From NCBI RefSeq assembly GCF_934668725.1, contig NZ_CAKUOF010000034.1:1-8528 (forward strand): a DNA stretch of 8,528 bases, given 5' to 3'. Numbering within the stretch: position 1 is the stretch's first letter; every line of letters starts with the position of its first letter. The DNA is from an uncultured Dysgonomonas sp. (GTDB lineage Bacteria > Bacteroidota > Bacteroidia > Bacteroidales > Dysgonomonadaceae). The position numbers and the translations under genes are program-made. The notes below the pieces were generated by a model. The model made no database searches. It was given only the letters and a program-made list of their open reading frames with translations, and had not been told where the DNA came from. Below, one piece after another: positions 1 to 6,104 of the stretch.

Positions 1-13
1 AAATACTAAGATC

Positions 14-904
14 TTATATAGTGAAATCCTGCGGGTTATTTTTTTGATACTCTCGTGAAAGAATTGCCAATATAGTTCCTGTTAAAATAATACTTACAAC
101 CGTAGCCCAGATTGTATTGCCTACCCCAAAGTTTTCGAGCTTCTCGTACATAGGTGTATTGTGAAAGAAGTGAAAAGTTAAGACAGCTATTGTATTGTTT
201 ATGGCATGTACAATTACTGCAATCCATAAATTACCCGACCAAAGAAAAATATACCCAAGCAAAGCCCCCAGAAGCAAACGAGGAACAAACCCGTAAAACT
301 GGAGATGAATAAAGCTAAATATGAAGGCGGTAATCCAAACAGCAAGATGTCTGTTTTTGCAAATTTTCCGGATGGTTTGCTGCATAGATCCTCTAAAGAA
401 AAATTCTTCTGTGACACCCGCAGTAATGGCAATAACAAACAAGTTTATTAATAAGATAAGAACCGAATTGGTAGTAAGCATTTTTTCGATTAATGTTTGA
501 GCTTGCTCTTCCATCATCTTCATCATTTTCTCTATCCCCGCCAGAGACTCAGGTAAGGTAATCATGCTGTTGTAATGTCCTGTGAAAGCGATAAAAGGCT
601 GAACTGCAAAAATAAGCAGAATTGAAAGAAGCAAAAATTTAACATCAATAGGTTTATTGATTTTAAGAAATCGCGGAGCCGATTTGTGGAATAAATGAGC
701 ACATAACAAAGAAGGGATCAGGAAAATTAAAACAACCTGAACTACTTGCATGACTTTCATAAAGTCTAATGACTCAAACGATCCGGTAGCTCCACCTATT
801 ACAACCGTAAGAACAGCGGCTATCATCAAGCCGACAAAACTAAAAAGACAAAGGAAGAAGAGTTGTGACCAACTACTCATTCTTATAAATATTTCTTTAT
901 TCAT
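14..904 (-). CDS. CPBP-family intramembrane glutamic endopeptidase (CAAX protease-like)
   Basis: This is a 296-residue polytopic membrane protein of the CPBP/Abi (CAAX protease and bacteriocin-processing) family. Visible hydrophobic segments lie at about residues 12-38, 53-70, 88-108, 146-163, 187-203, 207-235 and 264-283. The family motifs are in order: EExxxR at E166-E167-R171, a His in FIHLQF (H200), and HAINN (H233, N237). These residues form the metal-dependent or glutamate-type active site within the membrane. A methionine-rich, charged loop near residues 125-142 precedes the core. Family members cleave prenylated or peptide substrates, or confer bacteriocin self-immunity, but nothing here shows the substrate. 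It follows the DUF1460 gene by 69 bp on the same strand. The start is uncertain: Met1 sits only 4 nt after a possible -7 box, and Met9 (position 880) is an alternative. The family call is firm; the role is unknown. Confidence 0.9.
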   Translation of the reverse strand: MNKEIFIRMSSWSQLFFLCLFSFVGLMIAAVLTVVIGGATGSFESLDFMKVMQVVQVVLIFLIPSLLCAHLFHKSAPRFLKINKPIDVKFLLLSILLIFAVQPFIAFTGHYNSMITLPESLAGIEKMMKMMEEQAQTLIEKMLTTNSVLILLINLFVIAITAGVTEEFFFRGSMQQTIRKICKNRHLAVWITAFIFSFIHLQFYGFVPRLLLGALLGYIFLWSGNLWIAVIVHAINNTIAVLTFHFFHNTPMYEKLENFGVGNTIWATVVSIILTGTILAILSREYQKNNPQDFTI

Positions 905-908
905 TTTT

Positions 909-916
909 CAAAATTA
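909..916 (-). promoter_or_regulatory. possible -7 promoter box for the CPBP gene
   Basis: On the minus strand the sequence reads TAATTTTG, an exact match to the Bacteroidota -7 consensus TAnnTTTG. It ends 4 nt before the annotated ATG, so a transcript from here would be almost leaderless, or would favour the Met9 start. No good -33 element lies about 19 bp upstream. The match could be chance in AT-rich DNA, with the gene read from upstream instead. Confidence 0.25.
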
Positions 917-973
917 ATACCTGTTTACTATTTAGGTCTGTATAAAAGTTTGGTAGTTATATCAGTTTTTCTT

Positions 974-1822
974 TTAGAAATCAATTGCTCTGAAAATACT
1001 TACGCCTGTACATTTTGTCGATTTCAGGCAATAATCATACAGCGACTGAGGTTCTATAATGACCTTCATTGCTTTACTTGAAGCATGTATAAAAGTCAAT
1101 GTTCCTTGGTCGTGATAGGCGATAGCAATATGCGTATAATCTAAGCCTTCGATACTGGTTGCAAAAGCTATTATATCACCATTGTTTATTTTACTACTCA
1201 CTATATTGATGTCTTTCTTTTTTAAAACATAATACTCAGCTCTATTGTTTATCTGCTGTTCAATACCTCCTATTTTCTGTTGTAGTTTCAGGTTGTTACG
1301 CAGTGGTTTGTAAGCATCAGTATGAGTAGACATAAAGTGGATTGTTTTAGTATCTTTTATCCCCCCTAACGAAAAAGTTTTATCTTCCAGTATTCCCCTC
1401 TTTGAGTTATTGTATATCCAATCCGTTACATAATGAAGTCGCGAAGTGTAATCTTCTATTTCTCCATCCCTGTATCGGATCGATTTCAACTGGTTGCAAA
1501 AGTTTGAAAATGAATAATTCCCTGTTTTAAGTGTTCTGCTTAGTGCAATACAGTTTTCGACAAAGGTGGTGCAATCGAATTGATGCAGATTGACAACTAA
1601 TTGTTCCTCTTGATTATTGTCGAGAGTTGAGGCTACATAAGGAGTATCCCTAAAGAACAGAGCCGTTTTTACAATCAATTCACCAATCGGTAAAGTTGCC
1701 TCCGCTTTTAATTGACTGATATATTTCTCATATATAAGTGAATCCTGTTCTGTATACACCACCGCAGCACGGGTATTGAGTACCATTGTAAGAAGTAAAA
1801 ACAAGGCGAATACTTTTTTCAT
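974..1822 (-). CDS. DUF1460 NlpC/P60-type N-acetylmuramoyl-L-alanine amidase, secreted
   Basis: This 282-residue protein starts with a Sec signal peptide (MKK, hydrophobic core at about 4-17, probable cleavage after an Ala near 19-20). There is no lipobox cysteine, so it is probably periplasmic. The mature part matches DUF1460: the motif QFDCTTFVENC carries the likely nucleophile Cys83, and His231 (YTHIAIAYH) and His246 (FIHASS) are the likely other active-site residues. Characterised DUF1460 enzymes are narrow-specificity amidases that cut the bond between MurNAc and L-Ala in muropeptides, with a proposed role in peptidoglycan turnover or recycling. Length and motifs look intact. It lies 31 bp downstream of fhs with no visible promoter between them, so read-through from fhs is likely. 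The family is firm; the exact muropeptide substrate is inferred. Confidence 0.88.
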   Translation of the reverse strand: MKKVFALFLLLTMVLNTRAAVVYTEQDSLIYEKYISQLKAEATLPIGELIVKTALFFRDTPYVASTLDNNQEEQLVVNLHQFDCTTFVENCIALSRTLKTGNYSFSNFCNQLKSIRYRDGEIEDYTSRLHYVTDWIYNNSKRGILEDKTFSLGGIKDTKTIHFMSTHTDAYKPLRNNLKLQQKIGGIEQQINNRAEYYVLKKKDINIVSSKINNGDIIAFATSIEGLDYTHIAIAYHDQGTLTFIHASSKAMKVIIEPQSLYDYCLKSTKCTGVSIFRAIDF

Positions 1823-1840
1823 AAAGAAATAATGTCATAA

Positions 1841-1855
1841 AAGGTCTACGACCTT
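1841..1855 (-). other. small hairpin overlapping the fhs stop codon
   Basis: A perfect 6-bp inverted repeat (AAGGTC / GACCTT, 3-nt loop) starts inside the fhs TAA codon. On the minus strand it is followed by TTTTAT. It could act as a weak intrinsic terminator or attenuator between fhs and the DUF1460 gene. The short stem and short U-run make strong termination unlikely. Confidence 0.35.
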
Positions 1856-3521
1856 AGCTTAAACCGTCAATTAAACCGTCAACAATATCAATATGATTTG
1901 CTTGCGGCACCTTGGGCAACCCCGGCATACGCATTATAGTGCCTGCTATGGCTACAATAAACTCGGCACCGTTATTTATTACCATATCATTTATAGTTAA
2001 ACTAAAACCTTTGGCTACTCCATAAGCCTTCGGGTCTTCCGAAAACGAATACTGTGTCTTGGCAATACACACAGGGTATTTTTCGATATCCGTACCTTTA
2101 ATCAGTTGTAGTATTTTGAGAGCCTTACCACTGAACTCAACCGAGTCTGCACCATATATTTTCTCAGCTATCTTCTCTACCTTTTGTTGTATAGAATCGT
2201 TGTCTTGGTATGTAAATGTAAGTGCTTTCGAAGGATTGTTTTCAATTGTTTCGACTACCAGATTCGCTAACTCCATAGCACCCTCACCGCCTTCCGAGAA
2301 AGCATTGTTGATGGCAAATCCTATATTTTTGCTCTTACAGAAGTCTGTGATAATATCCAGCTCAGCCTGAGTGTCCTGAGCGTATTTATTGAAGGCGACA
2401 ATTACCGTCTGACCGAATGATTGCATATTCGAGATATGCTTCTCTATATTAGCCAATCCGTTTCTCAAGCCTTCGATATTTTCTTTCTTAATATCTTCAA
2501 TGGCAACACCGCCGTGCATTTTTAACCCTTGGGCAGTCGCTACTATAACTGTTAATTTAGGAGTTAATCCCGCTTTCCGGCACTTTATGTTGAAGAACTT
2601 TTCAGCACCCAGATCAGCACCAAATCCCGCTTCCGTAACTACATAATCGGCATGGCTCATCGCAACCTTAGTAGCAATAATAGAATTGCATCCGTGAGCA
2701 ATATTGGCAAAAGGACCACCATGTACTATCGCCGCATTGTGTTCGGTAGTCTGTACCAGATTCGGGTTGATGGCATCTTTAAGCAATACAACTATTGATC
2801 CGGCAATACCGAGGTCTTTTACGGTAAAAGGAGTATTGTCATAGTTATAGCCCAAGATGATTTTTTCGATACGCCTTCTCAGATCGTCAATATCTTTCGA
2901 TAAGCAGAGGATCGCCATAATTTCGGATGCAGGAGTAATGTCGAATCCCGATTCAGTGGGAATTCCGTTTGCAGAACCATGTAATCCCGAAACTATATAT
3001 CGTAAACTTCTGTCGTTAATATCCAGAACCCTTTTCCATAAAATTTCTTTCAATCCTTTTCCTGATGCCCGGTTTTGATACAAATAATTGTCAAGCAAAG
3101 CCGATATCATATTGTGAGCCGAGGTAATCGCGTGAAAATCTCCCGTAAAGTGCAGGTTAATATCCTCCATAGGGAGAACCTGTGCATAACCTCCGCCTGC
3201 AGCTCCGCCTTTCATGCCGAAGCAAGGTCCTAAAGAAGGTTCACGCAAAGCTACAACCGCTTTTTGTCCTATTTTGTTTAAGCCTAAAGTAAGACCTATC
3301 GAAACCGTTGTTTTACCGATTCCTGCCTTAGTCGGTGTTATGGCAGTTACTAATATTAAGTTACTTTGGTTTACTTTGTCATTGTCGATAAGCGATGCCG
3401 GCACTTTGGCCATGTACTTCCCATAATTATGGATGTGTTCATCAGCTATATTTATCTGTTGAGCTATTTTACTGATAGGCTCAAGTTTGATACTTCTGGC
3501 AATTTCAATATCTGTTTTCAT
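1854..3521 (-). CDS. fhs: formate--tetrahydrofolate ligase
   Basis: This 555-residue cytosolic enzyme joins formate to tetrahydrofolate using ATP, giving 10-formyl-THF for purine synthesis and other one-carbon reactions. Its length matches the family (about 555-560). The P-loop reads TPTKAGIGKTT at residues 62-72; the usual Glu before GKT is Ile68, which as I recall is normal for Bacteroidales homologues. The family signature follows: REPSLGP at 93-99, GMKGGAAGGGYAQ at 102-114, then FTGDFHAI. The start ATG at 3521 gives the expected MKTDIEIARSI N-terminus. A likely promoter lies about 35-42 bp upstream. It heads a co-directional minus-strand run with the DUF1460 and CPBP genes and is divergent from the GHL10 gene. 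The last codons contain an exact 12-bp tandem repeat. In a fermentative anaerobe the formate would plausibly come from pyruvate formate-lyase; that gene is not in this window. Confidence 0.97.
   Translation of the reverse strand: MKTDIEIARSIKLEPISKIAQQINIADEHIHNYGKYMAKVPASLIDNDKVNQSNLILVTAITPTKAGIGKTTVSIGLTLGLNKIGQKAVVALREPSLGPCFGMKGGAAGGGYAQVLPMEDINLHFTGDFHAITSAHNMISALLDNYLYQNRASGKGLKEILWKRVLDINDRSLRYIVSGLHGSANGIPTESGFDITPASEIMAILCLSKDIDDLRRRIEKIILGYNYDNTPFTVKDLGIAGSIVVLLKDAINPNLVQTTEHNAAIVHGGPFANIAHGCNSIIATKVAMSHADYVVTEAGFGADLGAEKFFNIKCRKAGLTPKLTVIVATAQGLKMHGGVAIEDIKKENIEGLRNGLANIEKHISNMQSFGQTVIVAFNKYAQDTQAELDIITDFCKSKNIGFAINNAFSEGGEGAMELANLVVETIENNPSKALTFTYQDNDSIQQKVEKIAEKIYGADSVEFSGKALKILQLIKGTDIEKYPVCIAKTQYSFSEDPKAYGVAKGFSLTINDMVINNGAEFIVAIAGTIMRMPGLPKVPQANHIDIVDGLIDGLS
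1859..1882 (-). repeat. 12-bp perfect tandem duplication at the 3' end of fhs
   Basis: TTAAACCGTCAA (plus-strand reading) occurs twice back to back, at 1859-1870 and 1871-1882. On the coding strand it encodes the doubled DGL in the C-terminal DGLIDGLS, so the reading frame is kept. Fhs proteins usually end in a variable acidic-Gly-Leu tail, so the duplication should be tolerated. Slippage is the likely origin. Confidence 0.8.
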
Positions 3522-3555
3522 AAAATAAAATTCAGTAGCTTTATCATGGTTTCTA

Positions 3556-3563
3556 CAAAGATA
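3556..3563 (-). promoter_or_regulatory. predicted fhs promoter (-7 box)
   Basis: The minus strand reads TATCTTTG, an exact match to TAnnTTTG, 34 bp before the fhs ATG. The expected start of transcription is near 3549-3551, giving a leader of about 30 nt. The -33 position (about 3583-3586) reads ATAA on the minus strand, a poor match to TTTG, so the call rests on the -7 box and its placement. Confidence 0.5.
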
Positions 3564-3752
3564 AGTAAACTTTTAGGATGTTTTATTGTTATTGAATTGC
3601 TGTTTAAGCTCACATGCATTTTTATTGTTTTGAAGTAAAAGGGAACTTGCCTGTTTGCCAATATAGGACAGATATATAGGTATATTCCGACAGATTAGGA
3701 TGGAGCGAAAAAAAATTGCGATACTTAATCGTGAACTAAACAGTAAAATGTG

Positions 3753-3760
3753 TATTTTTG
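3753..3760 (+). promoter_or_regulatory. predicted promoter (-7 box) of the GHL10 gene
   Basis: TATTTTTG matches TAnnTTTG exactly and ends 15 bp before the ATG at 3776. Transcription would start near 3766, leaving a leader of roughly 10 nt. No good -33 element is seen 19 bp upstream. The box overlaps the TTG at 3758, which argues against that in-frame TTG being the start codon. Confidence 0.4.
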
Positions 3761-3775
3761 ATACTTTTTCGAAAT

Positions 3776-5254
3776 ATGAAGCCACTACAAATACTTTCAC
3801 TTCTTTTATTTTTTCTGTGCGGACTAGTTTCAGCACCATTAACAGCTCAAAATCCCGATACAGAAGTTCGTGCAGCCTGGCTGACAACTAACTGGAATCT
3901 CGACTGGCCTTCGCCCTCTTTATCGCCCGAAAATCAGCAAAAGCAATTGAGCAAGATTTTGGATCAGTTACAGGAGGCAAATTTTAACACCATCCTTTTT
4001 CAGGTGCGTATTCGTGGAGATGTCTTTTTTCAATCTAAAATAGAACCTTGGAGCCCTTATATTTCCAAAGATAAAACCATTGGAGCTATTACAGCATATG
4101 ATCCGTTGTCCTATGCTATACAGGAATGTCATCGCAGGGGACTCGAGTGTCATGCGTGGATTGTGACTTTTCCGCTCGGTTCAAAAAAACAAGTTAAAGA
4201 GCAAGGACGCTCATCAGTTGTATCACGATACCCCCAACTTTGTAAATTATATAAAGACGAATGGTATCTTGATCCGGGAAACCCTGAAGCGAGAAAACAT
4301 ATATTGAAAGTTGTCGATGAAATTGTTACCAATTATGATGTCGATGGCATTCACTTCGACTATATCCGTTATCCGGAGGCAGCCGGAAAGTTTCCCGATA
4401 GCGATACATTTTCCAAGTATGGTCGTGGAAAATCATTACAAGAGTGGAGACGCGAAAATATAAATGCCTTAGTATCGGACATATACGATCAGACCAAAGA
4501 GACAAAGCCTTGGGTGCAGGTTAGTTGCAGCCCGATAGGCAGATACAAAGACCTCGATCCGATGAAAGGTACATGGACAGCCTATTCAAGCGTACATCAG
4601 GATGCCGGTAAATGGATGATGGACGGGAAGATGGATGCAGTATACCCGATGATGTATTACAATGAGTCTAAATTTGGAACCTATGTAGATGAGTGGGTCA
4701 AAACAAGTAACGGACGCTTTGTAGTTCCCGGTCTTGGAATATATCGGTTGATGTCTACAGAAGGTAACTGGCCATTAAAAGATATAACTCAACAGGTTGA
4801 CTTTATCCGTACCAGCCAAGCTGCCGGAGCAGCCTATTACAGGGTAGGCAATGTGTTGAGCAATACAAAAGGTTTGAAAGATGCTTTGACGCATTATTAT
4901 ACTTATCCGGCAAAATTACCTTCAATGAAATGGCTGGATGATACAGCCCCTCTTTCACCTCTGAATATGCAGGTGTATCGTGCTGCCGATGGTACAACCA
5001 CCTTAGAATGGGAATCGTCTAATCCTTCGGAAGGTCAGGTGTATACCGTTTATGAATCATCGACTGAGGATTTTGATATCAGGAATGTAAAAAGCATAGT
5101 AGCCACAGGAATAAGAGGTAATAAAATACAACTTCAGACCCCCGATATAGAGGAAGGAATTTATTATTCGGTAACAGCTTCCGACCGTTTTCATAACGAG
5201 AGTGTACCTTGTTTTCCTGTTTATTATGTACTTTCCCGCAGTTTGGAAAAATAA
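3776..5254 (+). CDS. secreted GHL10-type (family-10-like) glycoside hydrolase with C-terminal FN3-like domain
   Basis: The ATG at 3776 gives 492 residues starting with a clean Sec signal peptide (MKP, hydrophobic core about 5-20, probable cleavage near APLTAQ at 20-25). The TTG at 3758 would add six residues and lies in the promoter box. The Cys in the hydrophobic core lacks a lipobox, so this is a soluble exported protein. Residues from about 30 to 375 form the GHL10 TIM-barrel domain: RAAW at 32-35, FQVR at 75-78, HAW at 126-128, VDGIHFDYIRYP at 189-200 and YPMMYYNE at 290-297, with Asp195 and Glu297 among the likely active-site residues. Residues from about 385 onward look like a fibronectin-III-like domain (TLEWESS, YTVYES, YYSVTASDRF). 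The same superfamily includes E. coli DigH (YddW), which cuts peptide-free peptidoglycan strands. A peptidoglycan glycan substrate is therefore plausible, but a dietary or surface glycan cannot be excluded. Confidence 0.9.
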   Translation: MKPLQILSLLLFFLCGLVSAPLTAQNPDTEVRAAWLTTNWNLDWPSPSLSPENQQKQLSKILDQLQEANFNTILFQVRIRGDVFFQSKIEPWSPYISKDKTIGAITAYDPLSYAIQECHRRGLECHAWIVTFPLGSKKQVKEQGRSSVVSRYPQLCKLYKDEWYLDPGNPEARKHILKVVDEIVTNYDVDGIHFDYIRYPEAAGKFPDSDTFSKYGRGKSLQEWRRENINALVSDIYDQTKETKPWVQVSCSPIGRYKDLDPMKGTWTAYSSVHQDAGKWMMDGKMDAVYPMMYYNESKFGTYVDEWVKTSNGRFVVPGLGIYRLMSTEGNWPLKDITQQVDFIRTSQAAGAAYYRVGNVLSNTKGLKDALTHYYTYPAKLPSMKWLDDTAPLSPLNMQVYRAADGTTTLEWESSNPSEGQVYTVYESSTEDFDIRNVKSIVATGIRGNKIQLQTPDIEEGIYYSVTASDRFHNESVPCFPVYYVLSRSLEK

Positions 5255-5292
5255 CGATATCCTTATTGAAAAACAGAAATGTTAAAATAAGA

Positions 5293-5323
5293 ATTGATCC
5301 GATGCTGAAAACTTGTATCTTTG
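5293..5323 (+). promoter_or_regulatory. predicted promoter of the Crp/Fnr-family gene
   Basis: A -7 box TATCTTTG at 5316-5323 matches TAnnTTTG exactly. ATTG at 5293-5296 fits the -33 element TTTG in three of four bases, and the gap is 19 bp, the preferred spacing in Bacteroidota. This is the best promoter in the window. Transcription should begin near 5329-5331, giving a leader of roughly 87 nt. Confidence 0.7.
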
Positions 5324-5365
5324 AAATGTAAGCCAAAAGCTATTTTGGTAACTTCTGTTCTGTTA

Positions 5366-5382
5366 TATGATGTGACATCATA
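5366..5382 (+). promoter_or_regulatory. 17-bp perfect palindrome, candidate operator
   Basis: TATGATGTGACATCATA has two perfect 8-bp arms around a single G. It lies in the predicted leader of the Crp/Fnr gene, about 35-50 bp after the expected transcription start and 34 bp before the ATG. The size and symmetry suit a dimeric helix-turn-helix protein, and the position would block transcription. Autoregulation is inferred, not shown. The same sequence could also form a hairpin in the RNA, although a 1-nt loop would force the inner pairs open. Confidence 0.5.
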
Positions 5383-5416
5383 CAGGTTTGTATTGAGAGA
5401 TAAAATACGATTGAAC

Positions 5417-5980
5417 ATGGAAAATATTATAAGTAATATGAAATCTTTATATCCTATTTCCGATGAAACCATACGGGAATTGGAAACCTGCGTCACTTTG
5501 TGTCATTTTCCTAAAAGGCATCAGTTGATAAAGAAAGATATATATTGTAAATATGCCTATTTTCTCGAAAAGGGAATGACACGCTCTTTCTGGTTGGTCG
5601 ATGGTGAAGAGATAACAACTTCATTTTCCTGTGAAGGAGGTATTGTATTCAGTATGGATGAGCTGTATTATAAAAAAGTGAGTGAAGAGTTTGTCGAAAC
5701 ACTCGAAGACGTGGAGGTTTACAGTATATTGCTGACCGATCTGACCCGCCTTTTCGAAACGAACCTTGAATTGAGCAATTGGGGGCGAATCATTCATCAG
5801 AATGAATACAGACGCTTGCATCGCAGTCACAAAGAACGTTTGACTTTACCAGCCAAAGAACGGTACGAAGAATTCAAAAAGCAGTTTCCTTATGTGGAGC
5901 AGCGAACCAATTTAAGATATATTGCCTCCTATTTAGGGATTACCCTTTCTACACTCAGCCGGCTCCGAGCCAATGAATAA
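5417..5980 (+). CDS. Crp/Fnr-family transcriptional regulator
   Basis: This 187-residue cytosolic regulator starts at the ATG at 5417 (MENIISNMKSLYPISDE). The open frame extends back to a TTG at 5321, but that codon overlaps the -7 promoter box and the extra 32 residues do not resemble the family. Residues from about 20 to 115 form the cyclic-nucleotide-binding-like beta-roll (HQLIKKDIYCKYAYFLEKG). The canonical phosphate-binding cassette of cAMP-binding Crp (GE..L then R-S/T-A) is not recognisable in SFSCEGGIVFSMDEL, so cAMP binding is doubtful. There is no N-terminal cysteine cluster for an Fnr-type Fe-S centre. The C-terminal winged helix includes an HTH at about 165-186 (NLRYIASYLGITLSTLSRLR). 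Such short Crp-like proteins are common in Bacteroidota. Targets are unknown; it may control itself and the acyltransferase gene 124 bp downstream. Confidence 0.88.
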   Translation: MENIISNMKSLYPISDETIRELETCVTLCHFPKRHQLIKKDIYCKYAYFLEKGMTRSFWLVDGEEITTSFSCEGGIVFSMDELYYKKVSEEFVETLEDVEVYSILLTDLTRLFETNLELSNWGRIIHQNEYRRLHRSHKERLTLPAKERYEEFKKQFPYVEQRTNLRYIASYLGITLSTLSRLRANE

Positions 5981-6037
5981 TTTCAGGCTTGGATATCAAT
6001 TTTGATTTAGGACAAACTTTTACAGAAAAATACGTTG

Positions 6038-6045
6038 TATTTTTG
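6038..6045 (+). promoter_or_regulatory. predicted promoter (-7 box) of the acyltransferase gene
   Basis: TATTTTTG is an exact TAnnTTTG match, 59 bp before the ATG at 6105. The region 17-20 bp upstream has only CTTTTA in place of TTTG, so the -33 element is weak, which would suit a promoter that needs an activator. Transcription would begin near 6052. Confidence 0.45.
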
Positions 6046-6071
6046 CCGCATTAAGTTCGCATAACTATTTA

Positions 6072-6087
6072 TTGCTTTGGAAAGCAA
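6072..6087 (+). promoter_or_regulatory. inverted repeat in the acyltransferase leader
   Basis: TTGCTTT and AAAGCAA form perfect 7-bp arms around GG, between the predicted transcription start and the ATG at 6105. It could be a protein-binding site or a small RNA hairpin (6-bp stem, TGGA loop). It does not share the sequence of the palindrome at 5366-5382, so the same protein need not bind both. Confidence 0.35.
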
Positions 6088-6104
6088 AACAGCGATAGGT
6101 TGTT

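Noticed and set aside
7..16. 10-bp palindrome TAAGATCTTA at the CPBP stop codon
   Set aside because: It is short, has no loop or T-run, and is at the window edge.
3522..3775. The 254-bp divergent region as a home for a small RNA or riboswitch
   Set aside because: Apart from the two predicted promoters, only short AT-rich repeats (ATATA / TATAT near 3672) are seen, with no stable fold or known riboswitch core.
3573..3887. 104-codon minus-strand open frame across the divergent region and the start of the GHL10 gene
   Set aside because: It overlaps the signal peptide coding region of a clear gene in antisense, and its translation has no recognisable domain.
5262..5291. Inverted repeat CTTATT / AATAAG after the GHL10 gene as a terminator
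   Set aside because: The stem is six AT-rich pairs with an 18-nt loop and no T-run, too weak to call.
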